Counted from the first letter of the stretch, positions 28,971-39,314 are shown. The stretch is 64,000 nucleotides of DNA from M0027 sp021713415 (GCA_021713415.1 JAKJJQ010000001.1:1-64000), one strand, 5' to 3'. Made by a program: numbers and translations. The notes: generated from the letters alone by a model not told the origin.

Positions 28971-29600
28971 ATGACTATGAAAATAAATAAGTTAGTTGGC
29001 GTATTGGCAGCTGTATTATTAGCAGGGTGTGCAACTCAGAAAGGTGCGCCAATTGTTGATGCAGATGGCAATGCTTATGGGCCAGATGGTAGTAGTAATA
29101 GCGTCTCATCTCATGGCTTAGGAGAGCAAGGTAAAACATTTAGTGGGGAAGAGTTAGCTAAATATAATAGTATGATCAATGATCCACAAGACTATACGGA
29201 TCAACAAAAATCAGAAATGGTTCAAAAATTAAGCCAAATGCCTATAACTGTTTATTTTGCATTTAATAGTTATTATTTGAAAAAATCCTCCAGAGATAAT
29301 TTAGATAAAGTGGCAAGCTTTTTAGTTGAATATCCAAAACAAATTGTACGCATTGAAGGTCATACTGATCCACGTGGTAGCGAGAGTTATAATTTAAATC
29401 TAGGCCAAAAACGTGCTGATAGTGCAAAAGATTATTTACTTAAACATGGCGTTTCTAAAGATCAGATATGTACAGTCAGTTTTGGTGAGTTAAAACCTGC
29501 AGCATCTCCGGATGATTTTGGTGGTGATTGGAAAAAAGCTTATGATTTAGATCGCCGTGATGTATTAGTCTATGGTCAATCTTGTGAAGGTGTTAGTTAA
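28971..29600 (+). CDS. pal: Pal, peptidoglycan-associated lipoprotein (copy B)
   Basis: Second copy of Pal (209 aa): lipobox LLAGC with Cys20 and OmpA-like domain (GHTDPRGSESYNLNLG). AAAGGAG fixes the start. Confidence 0.95.
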   Translation: MTMKINKLVGVLAAVLLAGCATQKGAPIVDADGNAYGPDGSSNSVSSHGLGEQGKTFSGEELAKYNSMINDPQDYTDQQKSEMVQKLSQMPITVYFAFNSYYLKKSSRDNLDKVASFLVEYPKQIVRIEGHTDPRGSESYNLNLGQKRADSAKDYLLKHGVSKDQICTVSFGELKPAASPDDFGGDWKKAYDLDRRDVLVYGQSCEGVS

Positions 29601-29603
29601 TCA

Positions 29604-30338
29604 ATGATTATTAATCAAGTAATCAAAAAAATAGCCTTACCATTAGCTGTTAGTTTAAGCTTATCAACCAATGTATTTGCTGCGACAAATGAGCAACTTC
29701 AAAACCAAGTGAATCAATTAAACACTAAAGTCAGGCAATTAGAAAATCAAATTAATTATTTGATGGATCGGCTAGAGAAATATAATCAATATCAATCTAG
29801 TATCGATAATTTGCGTAATCAAATTGAAGTAAATAATCATAAGATTCAGACAACTGATGAAAAAATTACACAAACAAATAAAATCTATGATCAAAAGTTA
29901 TCTGACGTTCAAAAAGATTTAAGTGCGCAAATTAAAAAAGTTGAAGTACAAAAGCTTAGAGACCCTCAAGATGTTGTATTTGAAAATGCTTATAATTTAA
30001 TGCTTAAGCGTCAATATAAAAGTGCATTAAAAGGCTTTAGTGACTATGTAAATAGTTATTATAATGGTAGGCACTATTCAGAAAGCTTGTATTACATGGG
30101 TGTACTTTATTTAACAGATGGTAAAATTTCATCAGCCAAAAGTAAGTTTAAGCGAATTGTTGACCGTTATCCTAAGAGTGTTAAATATCCAGATTCGTTA
30201 GTACAACTAGGTGCTATTTATCGTGTCGAGGGTAATACGAAATTAGCGAAATCTTATTTTAATAAGGTTATAAAGAATTATCCAAATTCAAAGGCAGCAA
30301 ATTTAGCAAAAACAGAATTGAAAAAAATAAAATCTTAA
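29604..30338 (+). CDS. cpoB: CpoB (YbgF), periplasmic coordinator of division (copy B)
   Basis: Second copy of CpoB (244 aa): signal peptide, trimeric coiled coil, then TPR repeats; last gene of the second tol-pal operon. Confidence 0.92.
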   Translation: MIINQVIKKIALPLAVSLSLSTNVFAATNEQLQNQVNQLNTKVRQLENQINYLMDRLEKYNQYQSSIDNLRNQIEVNNHKIQTTDEKITQTNKIYDQKLSDVQKDLSAQIKKVEVQKLRDPQDVVFENAYNLMLKRQYKSALKGFSDYVNSYYNGRHYSESLYYMGVLYLTDGKISSAKSKFKRIVDRYPKSVKYPDSLVQLGAIYRVEGNTKLAKSYFNKVIKNYPNSKAANLAKTELKKIKS

Positions 30339-30557
30339 CAGTCTAGTGAAATTCGCTGTACTTTTCCAATTTTTAATTATTTCAAAATAATCAGCCATTT
30401 TTTTATGTTTAATCAATAAATTATTAATTTTAAGTAATTATTTTATTTCTATTTTAATTAAGTAAATTCAAAAACTAGATGACTTTAATTAATCACACTG
30501 ATAAAAATTAAATATAACAGGATTGAGAATATAGTTTAACTATGGAGGTGTTGCATT

Positions 30558-32312
30558 ATGCTATATCGAGATTTATTAAGTAATTTTAAAAGTGTTTTAA
30601 TTATGAGTCAGGTGGCATTTACTCGCCGTTGTCTTACTGTTAATAACATAGGAAGTAGTATTGAAGATCAATATTCAGGAGATATTTCAGGTATAGAAGA
30701 TTTTTACAATGCGCGGATGAAAAAATTTCTTGAAGAAGTCAGGTATAAACCATCAAGTAATAGTGACTTACTATTACTTGAAGACTTAACATATGACCAC
30801 TTTGAAAATAATTGTAAAAATTTGTTAAATGATATTGAAGTTGATCAAAATACACTTCCAAATCTAATTTTACTAGAAATGACATTAAAGCATATTGTTG
30901 GAATTGATGATTATAAATTAAGTAATTTTATAAAAATGATGGCAAAAACAATATATCCAGATATGCCAGAATATTTAATTGAACAGAATGTTAGCAAGTT
31001 AAGGCAAAATGCTTTAGAAAAAATAAATTCTCGTTTAAATATAAATCAGCCATTAATAAAGATTGATTCCCTAAATAGTAAAATAGATGGTTTAAATCAT
31101 GAAATAGATGAGTTAACTCATCAATATAACGAGCTTCAGAGTAAATATAATAAAATAAAAGAAATTAAGCAGGAAGCTAATATTATTTTACAAAATCAAG
31201 TTAGATTTTTAGAAGATATGGCATATGAGTATGTGGTTGGTTCTGAACAAGTATACAGCTCAACATCTGCAAATAAGATAAAACCCCATGATAGAAATGA
31301 TTTTCATAAAATTTTCAGCTCTGATATGTTTGAATATAGTGAGTACTTTCCACGACTTAAAGATTTATATCAAACAAACTCAGAAATGTTTGAAGAGGTG
31401 TTAAGTAATATTTTTCATAATTGTATTACTAATCGTAAAACAGCATTTATTCGAACACCCTTACAAGCAGGTGAAATGTCTCTTTATTTCATAGATGCAA
31501 TTAATGCAAATCAAAGTAATTTAGGTATTAAAGCGCTACGTGGTAATGCAAGAACTAAAGAAAAATTTGCTTCTCAACGTTTAGATAATTGTCCATTTAA
31601 TTTAAAAATGGCTTATGAAAGTAAACTTTTGAAGTTAGCAAATGAAGGACGAGATGTAGCATTGCCAGGTACTACTTCTGTTGAAGATTTAGAGTTAGAA
31701 ATAAAAACACAGTTAGATGATATTAGTGAAAAAATTGGTGAAAAGCAGCAACAGCGCAATCAAAAATTAGATCGACTTGAACAGAAAGTCCATCGCAATG
31801 GTGGTATATTAAAAGAAGCATATAAAAGAAGTCTTGAGGTAGTAGATAATGTGGAAGTAGGTAATGTGGAAGTAGGTAATGTGGAAGTAGTACAGTCACA
31901 AGTACAAGATCAGTTTAAAGGCTCATTAAAAGCTGCTTTAATAAATGCTACTACCAAAGCAATGAAAAATATGGCTGATAGGAGTTATAAAAATACAGAT
32001 AAATATAAAACATTAGACTATATTTTTAATAAAATTGATGATTTAGATCAAGATGATAGCAAAAATTTAACGATGTATTTTTATTTGCTTGAGAGAACTG
32101 CTAGTACAAAGCGGGGTCTATTTGGGCGTAAGTTTGGCAAGGCCACTACCTATCTGGCAATTAGAGGTGAGTTATCAAATATAAGACATAATTTTGGTTT
32201 TGTTAATAATGTACAAAAAAATGTAGAGTCGTCAGAGCCAGCCTATATGACATATAAAAATTACTTAAACACAAACCGTTCTGAAATACAAGATATTGGA
32301 AATGATTTATAG
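30558..32312 (+). CDS. Unrecognised 584-aa coiled-coil protein, candidate effector (copy B)
   Basis: Second copy of the protein at 11879, with the same strong GGAGGT ribosome site, coiled coils and internal (D/G)NVEV x3 repeat. The repeat number is equal in both copies, which again argues that the duplication is recent or artefactual, since such tracts drift quickly. Confidence 0.7.
   Translation: MLYRDLLSNFKSVLIMSQVAFTRRCLTVNNIGSSIEDQYSGDISGIEDFYNARMKKFLEEVRYKPSSNSDLLLLEDLTYDHFENNCKNLLNDIEVDQNTLPNLILLEMTLKHIVGIDDYKLSNFIKMMAKTIYPDMPEYLIEQNVSKLRQNALEKINSRLNINQPLIKIDSLNSKIDGLNHEIDELTHQYNELQSKYNKIKEIKQEANIILQNQVRFLEDMAYEYVVGSEQVYSSTSANKIKPHDRNDFHKIFSSDMFEYSEYFPRLKDLYQTNSEMFEEVLSNIFHNCITNRKTAFIRTPLQAGEMSLYFIDAINANQSNLGIKALRGNARTKEKFASQRLDNCPFNLKMAYESKLLKLANEGRDVALPGTTSVEDLELEIKTQLDDISEKIGEKQQQRNQKLDRLEQKVHRNGGILKEAYKRSLEVVDNVEVGNVEVGNVEVVQSQVQDQFKGSLKAALINATTKAMKNMADRSYKNTDKYKTLDYIFNKIDDLDQDDSKNLTMYFYLLERTASTKRGLFGRKFGKATTYLAIRGELSNIRHNFGFVNNVQKNVESSEPAYMTYKNYLNTNRSEIQDIGNDL
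31845..31889 (+). repeat. 15-bp in-frame tandem repeat x3 (copy B)
   Basis: Same three units as at 13166-13210, with no gain or loss of a unit. Confidence 0.9.
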
Positions 32313-32433
32313 CTTAGATATTTTTCCACAATAAACTTATAACCTTGGTTCAATTATTGATTTAAATTGTAATTTTTTGTGAAGCATGTTACCATATTAA
32401 ATGAATTTTAGAAATAGTGGGGGGGAATTCAAT

Positions 32434-33330
32434 ATGTTCGTTACAAATAATCTTGAGAAATGCCAGGGCTTTACTGGCAGTCAGCGTGTAGTTAGTGTTG
32501 ACTGTGCTGATAATGGTTATGCTATTTTGCAAACAAACGCCATTAGTTATTGTGTTGGTATTGGTATCATTGTAAAAAGCAATGATAATCTGGTAAAACA
32601 AATTTCATTACATCATTCAATTAGTGAGCATGGTTTTAATGAAGATAGTACACCTTTACTTAATAAATATAATCAAATGTTATCTGTAGATAGAAATATT
32701 GTTTTAAAAGCAGGATCAGATGAATCTTATTATAATGATGGTAGATATTTTGCTTGTTCAATTGCAGAGATGTTAAGCTCTACAGCTGATGGTGATAATG
32801 TCTCTGTTATGCTGCAAATTGGAGATAATTATGATATCAGCTTAATTTTGGATGATTTAGAACCATGGTTTAAAGCTTATCAAGAAATAAGGAATATAAA
32901 GTTAAATGTAAATATTACCCGAGTTGATAACCCTGATCATGTCGGTTATTTTGCAATTGATAGTAATGCTAAAGTCTATATTAATCATGAAGATTATAAT
33001 AATGCACTTTTAATACCAAAAGCAAAAGCTCGCATTGAAAATATAAATGATTTAATCAAAGATAAAGAAGCGATTAAAGAAGTAGCCCCTTCAAAAATTT
33101 TATTAATTGACGAAATGTTAATTGGAGTCTGTGAGGAGTTACAAGAAGCTATTATATCTAAAGATACTGCTTCTTTATCATCCGCACTAGAAAACTATGA
33201 TAATACTTTTAAGCAACTTTTTGATTTAATTGATAATAAAGAAAATCAACAAGAAGCACCATGCCCGTTTCATAATAGTGAGCTAGAGGTATCAAAAGAG
33301 AATAGCCAATTGAATAGGAATTCATTTTAA
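32434..33330 (+). CDS. C-x19-H family protein, possible CheD/CNF-like deamidase (copy B)
   Basis: Second copy of the 298-aa protein at 13755, with Cys40 and His60 and the G7 ribosome site retained. Confidence 0.6.
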   Translation: MFVTNNLEKCQGFTGSQRVVSVDCADNGYAILQTNAISYCVGIGIIVKSNDNLVKQISLHHSISEHGFNEDSTPLLNKYNQMLSVDRNIVLKAGSDESYYNDGRYFACSIAEMLSSTADGDNVSVMLQIGDNYDISLILDDLEPWFKAYQEIRNIKLNVNITRVDNPDHVGYFAIDSNAKVYINHEDYNNALLIPKAKARIENINDLIKDKEAIKEVAPSKILLIDEMLIGVCEELQEAIISKDTASLSSALENYDNTFKQLFDLIDNKENQQEAPCPFHNSELEVSKENSQLNRNSF

Positions 33331-33445
33331 TTAATATCATAAAAATTAACCAGTAATATAGAAACCACATTTGTTTACAAAACCCTTCACTCTTAAAGCA
33401 TTTACAGATAGAATCAAAATTCACATACAATAATCTGTCTTTAAA

Positions 33446-33472
33446 TTGACAAAATATTAGACAAATTAAAAT
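33446..33472 (+). promoter_or_regulatory. Candidate promoter of arcA-ctlX (copy B)
   Basis: TTGACA and TAAAAT, 15 bp apart, as in copy A. Confidence 0.4.
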
Positions 33473-33524
33473 AGAACTTTCATTTCTACGCGTTAAACAA
33501 TAAACTTTTTAAGGAACTTACAAA

Positions 33525-34817
33525 GTGACTATTGATATACAAGGTAAACAGATGACATCTCATGTAAAGAGTATAGAGAGTAAGGCTATTTCATCTCCTA
33601 TTGATGTTCAAATAACAAGCGAGATTGCAAAACTGAAGTGTGTTTTATTAAGAAGGCCTGCAGATGAGTTAAATAATTTAACCCCTGAGATGTTAGATCA
33701 ATTATTATTTGATGACATTCCATTTTTAGAAAATGCGCAATTAGAACATGATGCATTTGCGCAAACATTAGAAGATTTGGGTGTAAATGTTGTTTATTTA
33801 GAAAAATTAGTTGGTGATGTATTAAATGATAAAGCACTCAATATTGAGTTTATTCATCGGTTTTTGAAAGTATCAAATATTACCGAACCAAAATTAATTA
33901 ATGCATTAACAGAATATTTAAGTGATTACTCAGGTCAAGCATTATGCCAAAAGCTAATGGCAGGCCTTAAAAAAACCGAGTTAGATTATTATGATACAAG
34001 TTTAAGTGGCCAAGTAAATGTAACGGATTTATTTTGGCTACAGCCAATTCCAAACTTATATTTTACTCGAGATCCAGCAACAAGTTTTGGCAATATGGTA
34101 TCTTTAAATAAAATGTTTGCTAAGACTCGTCAGCGAGAAACTCTATTTATTGAAAGTATTTTTAAGTACCATCCACAATATAAACATAACAAATTACTTG
34201 ATATGAAAAGTGCAAAAGCATCAATTGAAGGTGGTGATATTTTAGTGTTGGATGAAACAACTTTAGCAATTGGTGTCTCTCAGAGGACCGACACAAAAGC
34301 AATTGAATGTTTATGTCAGGAACTTTTTTATAACTTAGACTATCAAAATCATCATAAAATAAAAAAAGTGTTGGCATTTCATATACCATCTTCTCGAGCA
34401 TTTATGCATTTGGATACGGTATTAACACAAGTTGATATAAATAAACTAATCATGCATCAAGGTGTTGCAGAAGAAACAAAAGTTTATAAGTTAACACCAT
34501 CTAATCATAAAGGGCTTACTTGTAGGCTTTTAACTGGCTCTGTCGAAAGTATTTTATCTGCAGAATTAGATAAAGATATTCAAATTATTTATTGTGGTGG
34601 ACGAGATAGTATTACTGGCTCTAGGGAGCAATGGAGTGATGGTGCAAATACATTAGCAGTAGCGCCAGGTGAGGTACTTGTTTACCAAAGAAATCAAAAG
34701 ACCAATCAAATATTAGAAAATTTTGGAATTAAGGTACATAAAATACCATGCTCAGAACTCTCTCGAGGGCGAGGTGGGCCTAGATGTATGTCTATGCCAC
34801 TCGTTAGATCAGTATAG
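33525..34817 (+). CDS. arcA: Arginine deiminase (copy B)
   Basis: Second copy of ArcA (430 aa), converting arginine to citrulline plus ammonia; FTRDPATSFGNM, EGGDILVLDE, HLDTVLT and nucleophile Cys421 all present. Confidence 0.95.
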   Translation: MTIDIQGKQMTSHVKSIESKAISSPIDVQITSEIAKLKCVLLRRPADELNNLTPEMLDQLLFDDIPFLENAQLEHDAFAQTLEDLGVNVVYLEKLVGDVLNDKALNIEFIHRFLKVSNITEPKLINALTEYLSDYSGQALCQKLMAGLKKTELDYYDTSLSGQVNVTDLFWLQPIPNLYFTRDPATSFGNMVSLNKMFAKTRQRETLFIESIFKYHPQYKHNKLLDMKSAKASIEGGDILVLDETTLAIGVSQRTDTKAIECLCQELFYNLDYQNHHKIKKVLAFHIPSSRAFMHLDTVLTQVDINKLIMHQGVAEETKVYKLTPSNHKGLTCRLLTGSVESILSAELDKDIQIIYCGGRDSITGSREQWSDGANTLAVAPGEVLVYQRNQKTNQILENFGIKVHKIPCSELSRGRGGPRCMSMPLVRSV

Positions 34818-34830
34818 TAAGGTGTTAGCT

Positions 34831-35745
34831 ATGGATTTTATTGCTAATACTGTTGTTATGGTAGAACCTAAGCATTTTGCTTTTAATTCGCAAACCGCTT
34901 CAAATAATGTGTTTCAACATGATGTAGGTGAAACTGATCTTGTTGCGAAAGCAACAAAAGAGTTTAAGCAAATGGTCAGTCAAATACGTGCAGTTGGTAT
35001 TGATGTGATTGTATTAACTTCACCAAAAGAAAAAACACCGGATGCGATTTTCCCAAATAATTGGTTTAGTACGCACTTAATTGATGATGAACCTTATTTA
35101 TTTATTTATCCGATGTTTTCAGCCAATCGCCAAGCTGAAGTGCAGGTAGCATTATTAGAAAAAGCTTTATTAGAGCATACCAATAAACAATATAAGGTCA
35201 TTGATTTTAGAGAAAATTCAAACAACACAGCTTTAGAAGGAACCGGTGTTTTTGTATTTGATCATGCAAAAAAGTATGCTTTTTTATCATTATCTGAAAG
35301 GGCAGATATTACGTTAGCTGAACGAGTAGTTACCAAGCTTGGTTATAAATTGGTTGCATTTACAAGTGTTGATCAAAAAAATAGAGCAATTTATCATACC
35401 AATGTGATGATGAGTATTGGGGATAAACTAGCATTTGTCTGTTTAGAGGCAATTTACTCTGAGCAAGAACGTGCAATGGTTAAATCAACTTTAAATAAGC
35501 TTGATAAAGTAATAATAGAATTAAACTATAAACAGATGTATCAAATGGCTGCTAATGTACTTGAGCTAAGAAATAATCAAAATCAACATTTTCTATTATT
35601 ATCAAAGTGTGCAGATAATGCTTTAGAAGAAAGTCAAAAGGAAGTAATTGATAAGTATTGTGTGCGTGTACCCTGTGATATACCAACAATTGAAACTGTT
35701 GGTGGTGGAAGTGTTCGCTGTATGTTAGCAGAAATTTTTTACTAA
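34831..35745 (+). CDS. ctlX: CtlX-type citrulline utilisation hydrolase (copy B)
   Basis: Second copy of the 304-aa CtlX-like protein with C-terminal Cys297 (GGGSVRCMLAEIF), 13 bp after arcA. Confidence 0.85.
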   Translation: MDFIANTVVMVEPKHFAFNSQTASNNVFQHDVGETDLVAKATKEFKQMVSQIRAVGIDVIVLTSPKEKTPDAIFPNNWFSTHLIDDEPYLFIYPMFSANRQAEVQVALLEKALLEHTNKQYKVIDFRENSNNTALEGTGVFVFDHAKKYAFLSLSERADITLAERVVTKLGYKLVAFTSVDQKNRAIYHTNVMMSIGDKLAFVCLEAIYSEQERAMVKSTLNKLDKVIIELNYKQMYQMAANVLELRNNQNQHFLLLSKCADNALEESQKEVIDKYCVRVPCDIPTIETVGGGSVRCMLAEIFY

Positions 35746-35798
35746 ATAGCTTTTAAGTTTTGATATAATCATAAAAAACCACAATAGGGAATGTGTAG

Positions 35799-36632
35799 AT
35801 GAACCAGGTTGCTGTCATTCAAATGACTTCTTCAGAATCTATTGGTTTAAACTTAATTAAGGCGAAAGAATATATTATAGAGGCATATGAATCTGGTGCA
35901 AAGTTGGTTGTATTGCCAGAATTTTTTGCTTGTTTTTCACAAAATAATGACTTTATTACAGCAGTTAAAGAACCATTAGGTAGTGGTAGAATTCAAGATT
36001 TTATCTCTGAAATGGCGAATAAGTATAACTTATGGATTGCAGGCGGTTCTTTAGCAATCGCAGATGACGATGATAATCAGCGCGCTTATAATACTTGTAT
36101 TTTGTGGGACAATGAGGGCCAAAGGCGAGCAGTCTATCGTAAAATGCATTTATTTGATGTAACCATTGGTGATGGTGAAACATATAATGAGTCAGCACGT
36201 TATCTAAAAGGTGATGCGCCTTGTATTGTTGATACACCAATTGGTCGTGTAGGAATTGCAATATGTTATGATTTAAGATTCCCAGAAATATTTAGGCTAA
36301 TGTCAGATCAAGGAGCTGAAATCATTTTATTACCAGCTGCGTTTACTTATACGACTGGGCAAAAGCATTGGGAGGTTTTATTAAGAGCAAGGGCAATTGA
36401 AAATCAATGCTATCTGTTAGCTAGTGATCAGGTTGGTTTTCATGATAATGATACAGTTCGTACCTTTGGTCATAGTATGATTATTAACCCTTGGGGTGAG
36501 GTTTTAGCAAAAAGAGAAACCGGCGAGGGTGTTATTTTATCTGAAATTAATTTAAACTATCTTAACATGTTGCGCCAGCAATTTCCTGTTTTAGCGCATA
36601 AAAGAATAAAATTTGATTATAAAACAGAATAA
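35799..36632 (+). CDS. Carbon-nitrogen hydrolase (nitrilase family) (copy B)
   Basis: Second copy of the 277-aa amidase, Glu41-Lys115-Cys156 triad intact; possible citrulline ureidase by neighbourhood, or omega-amidase by sequence type. Confidence 0.88.
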   Translation: MNQVAVIQMTSSESIGLNLIKAKEYIIEAYESGAKLVVLPEFFACFSQNNDFITAVKEPLGSGRIQDFISEMANKYNLWIAGGSLAIADDDDNQRAYNTCILWDNEGQRRAVYRKMHLFDVTIGDGETYNESARYLKGDAPCIVDTPIGRVGIAICYDLRFPEIFRLMSDQGAEIILLPAAFTYTTGQKHWEVLLRARAIENQCYLLASDQVGFHDNDTVRTFGHSMIINPWGEVLAKRETGEGVILSEINLNYLNMLRQQFPVLAHKRIKFDYKTE

Positions 36633-36678
36633 TAGTTGAATAATTAGATACGTATTAAAAAGATAAAGAGAAGTGATT

Positions 36679-38007
36679 ATGCAAAATATTGCACCGAAGA
36701 TTGGTTTTGTAAGCCTTGGCTGTCCTAAAAATTTAGTAGATTCTGAGCGAATAATGACACAGTTACGAGTTGATGGTTACCAAATATCTGGTTCATATGA
36801 AGATGCGGATATGGTGGTTGTTAATACCTGTGGTTTTATTAATGATGCAGTTAAAGAGTCCTTAGATACAATTGGGGAAGCATTAAGAGAAAATGGTAAA
36901 GTTTTAGTAACAGGTTGTTTAGGTTCACGGGATAATACAATATTAGAACAATATCCAAATGTACTAGGTGTAACAGGTGCACATGCTTATGATGAAGTTG
37001 TTGGCAGTGTACGTGAATATTTTCCAATTGCACGCGCTCAGTTTGATTCATTAGTGCCTGAAGAAGGCATTAAATTAACGCCAAGACATTATGCGTATTT
37101 GAAAATCTCTGAAGGGTGTAATAATAAATGCACTTTTTGCATTATTCCTGATATGCGTGGAAAACTCGATTCACGTCCATTAGATGATGTGATGAAAGAA
37201 GCTGAACGTTTAGCAAAAGCAGGCGTTAAAGAATTACTTGTAATTTCACAAGATACCAGTGCTTATGGTGTTGATTTAAAATATAAAGAAGTGAGTTGGC
37301 GCAATCAAACTTATCAAAGTCGTTTAGCTGATTTAGCAAAAGCATTAGGTGAATTAGGAATTTGGGTACGTTTTCATTATGTTTATCCGTATCCACATGT
37401 CGATCATATTATTCCGTTAATGGCGGAAGGAAAAGTACTACCTTATTTAGATATTCCATTTCAGCATGCCAATCAGCGTATTTTAAAACTCATGAAACGC
37501 CCCGCAAATGCAGTGAATACATTAAATAGGATTAAAGCTTGGCGAGCTATTTGTCCAGAATTAGCAATACGTAGTACTTTTATTGTTGGATTTCCAGGAG
37601 AAAGTGATGCTGAGTTTGAAGAATTATTAGATTTCTTATATGAGGCTCAATTGGATCGAGTTGGTTGTTTTGCTTATTCTGATGTTGATGGTGCTAAAGC
37701 AAATCATTTAATGGATCATATCCCTGAAGAAATCAAACAAGAGCGCTTAGCACGTTTTCATCAAGTTCAGGCACAAATTAGTGCAGAGAAATTAAGGCAA
37801 AAGGTTGGTAGTCGTCAGCAAATTATTATTGATGAAGTGAATAAAGAAGAAGGTATTTTAATTGGCAGAACCAAAGCAGACGCACCTGAGGTCGATGGAA
37901 TTGTTGCAGTTAATATTGATGCAAATGTTCAATTATATCCGGGTATGTTTACTACAGTTAAAATTACTGAAACTGATGACTATGATTTAGGTGGGCAGTT
38001 AATTTAA
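36679..38007 (+). CDS. rimO: RimO, ribosomal protein S12 methylthiotransferase (complete)
   Basis: RimO adds a methylthio group to an Asp of ribosomal protein S12 using S-adenosylmethionine and two Fe-S clusters. The protein (442 aa from ATG at 36679) has the UPF0004 domain with three cluster Cys (GCPKN, NTCGF, GCLGS), the radical-SAM motif CNNKCTFC near residues 147-154, and a C-terminal TRAM domain (about 370-440, SAEKLRQKVGSRQQIIIDEV to the end). Length matches the family. A GTG two codons upstream is an alternative start, but spacing from GAGAAG favours the ATG. The copy boundary lies at 37767 within codon 363, so only this copy is complete. Confidence 0.96.
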   Translation: MQNIAPKIGFVSLGCPKNLVDSERIMTQLRVDGYQISGSYEDADMVVVNTCGFINDAVKESLDTIGEALRENGKVLVTGCLGSRDNTILEQYPNVLGVTGAHAYDEVVGSVREYFPIARAQFDSLVPEEGIKLTPRHYAYLKISEGCNNKCTFCIIPDMRGKLDSRPLDDVMKEAERLAKAGVKELLVISQDTSAYGVDLKYKEVSWRNQTYQSRLADLAKALGELGIWVRFHYVYPYPHVDHIIPLMAEGKVLPYLDIPFQHANQRILKLMKRPANAVNTLNRIKAWRAICPELAIRSTFIVGFPGESDAEFEELLDFLYEAQLDRVGCFAYSDVDGAKANHLMDHIPEEIKQERLARFHQVQAQISAEKLRQKVGSRQQIIIDEVNKEEGILIGRTKADAPEVDGIVAVNIDANVQLYPGMFTTVKITETDDYDLGGQLI

Positions 38008-38060
38008 TAGATAAACCAATTTTTTATAAGGTTTGAATCTTAGTTTTAGCTAGTACACTT

Positions 38061-39314
38061 TTATTTAGTCTTGAATTCACCATAAACTTGATTTGCCATT
38101 ATATGACGAAATTTTCCATTACTTTTTGTTATATAATCAGCAAGTTGAAAGTGACTTTTTTCTTGAAAAAGCATAATAATATCAGACCCACCAAATAGAA
38201 AATAACCCAATTCATCACCTTTTTTATGATAACTGTCAATCGTAACATTAGGGTTGAATATAATAGATGAAACATTTTCCATGCCAACCGGGATGACTGC
38301 AACATAGCCATACTGTTGAGTTTCAATAATTACATAACCTCGAGTTTGTGAAAATTGCCAGCCTAATGTATTGTTTAGTCGATACATTTTTTTGACGGGA
38401 TCCCAGTAAGTATCAATTGAAATATTTTCTCTAATAATCTCTTTCTCAACTATTTTTCCAGAAACAGGAAAGTGATAACGGTGATAATCATTTACTCTTA
38501 AATAAGCATGAGTAAAAAATCCATTTTTGAAAGCATATTTAAACTTACTATCAGGCTTTAATAAACCCTTAACATTATAATATTTATTAAATTTAACATG
38601 GATGCCATCTTTAACATTAATATTTGATTGATTATCTATTTTCCAAACACCATGAGGTGTTGAATCGGCAGGTGAAACAACAATACTATTATTATTAGGA
38701 TCACTGGTAGGACGAGCACCAGGCACTATTTTTCTTGAAAAAAATTGATTGAACGTTTGCCAAATATTTTTATTTCCATACCAGCCTTTATTAAAATTAA
38801 AATACTCGGCATTGACAAATTGTTTGTATAATTCATTACTCCAAGATTTTTTAGAGTTCAAAAAATTAGCTTTTGCTTGATTAAGTTCATATAACCATTG
38901 TCTAAATTCTGGATCATATTGTAAAGTATTATGGAAATATCCACGATTTTTTAACTGGCTGAGTGGCTGATTAAGCAAAAAAAAGAAATATAAAACGTTT
39001 TGACTAATAGCATCACGTGTAATTTTCCCATTATTCAAAAATAAAGTCCCAGGCAAAATATCACCTGGTATTGAATTAATATATAAATCAATATAATCAT
39101 AAAACTCTTCTAAGCTTTGAGCAGGATTAGACTGTTTATTTGGGTTTACTTTTTTAGCTTCTGCAATTGAATTGATTAAAGCGATTTTTAATTGTGGCTT
39201 TCTATCTAGTAATTTTATTAAATTATTTGTGACATTTTCATGAGAAAATACTCGACAATGAATTACAAAAATTGACAAAAACACAGTAAAAAAAATTACA
39301 AAAACTTTTTTCAT
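38061..39314 (-). CDS. Exported phosphatidylserine-decarboxylase-like protein
   Basis: A 417-aa protein whose C-terminal half matches the phosphatidylserine decarboxylase family: FNQFFSRKIVPGARP, VSPADST (normally VSPADG), YHRYHFPVSGKI (family His) and KKGDELGYFLFGGSDIIMLF, where Ser377 of GGS would be the self-cleavage site that becomes the pyruvoyl group. Unlike the housekeeping membrane enzyme it begins with a clear Sec signal peptide (MKKVFVIFFTVFLSIFVIHC) and an added helical region of about 150 residues, so it should act outside the cytoplasm. The residue after the Ser is Asp rather than Thr/Val, which may or may not allow processing. AGAGGT precedes the ATG. It could modify host phosphatidylserine; that is inference. 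Confidence 0.8.
   Translation of the reverse strand: MKKVFVIFFTVFLSIFVIHCRVFSHENVTNNLIKLLDRKPQLKIALINSIAEAKKVNPNKQSNPAQSLEEFYDYIDLYINSIPGDILPGTLFLNNGKITRDAISQNVLYFFFLLNQPLSQLKNRGYFHNTLQYDPEFRQWLYELNQAKANFLNSKKSWSNELYKQFVNAEYFNFNKGWYGNKNIWQTFNQFFSRKIVPGARPTSDPNNNSIVVSPADSTPHGVWKIDNQSNINVKDGIHVKFNKYYNVKGLLKPDSKFKYAFKNGFFTHAYLRVNDYHRYHFPVSGKIVEKEIIRENISIDTYWDPVKKMYRLNNTLGWQFSQTRGYVIIETQQYGYVAVIPVGMENVSSIIFNPNVTIDSYHKKGDELGYFLFGGSDIIMLFQEKSHFQLADYITKSNGKFRHIMANQVYGEFKTK

Larger units (their letters stand above)
19089..37767. repeat. Copy B of the 18,679-bp direct tandem duplication
   Basis: This copy abuts copy A with no spacer. Its left edge joins rimO codon sequence to position 410 of the IS481-type gene; its right edge runs on into the unbroken remainder of rimO. 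Copy B therefore holds the complete rimO but only a 43-bp IS481 gene fragment, while copy A has the reverse, as expected for a simple head-to-tail duplication. Confidence 0.97.

Noticed and set aside
38008..38040. AAACC...GGTTT hairpin between rimO and the PSD-like gene as terminator
   Set aside because: Only a 5-bp AT-rich stem with no adequate U tract on either strand.
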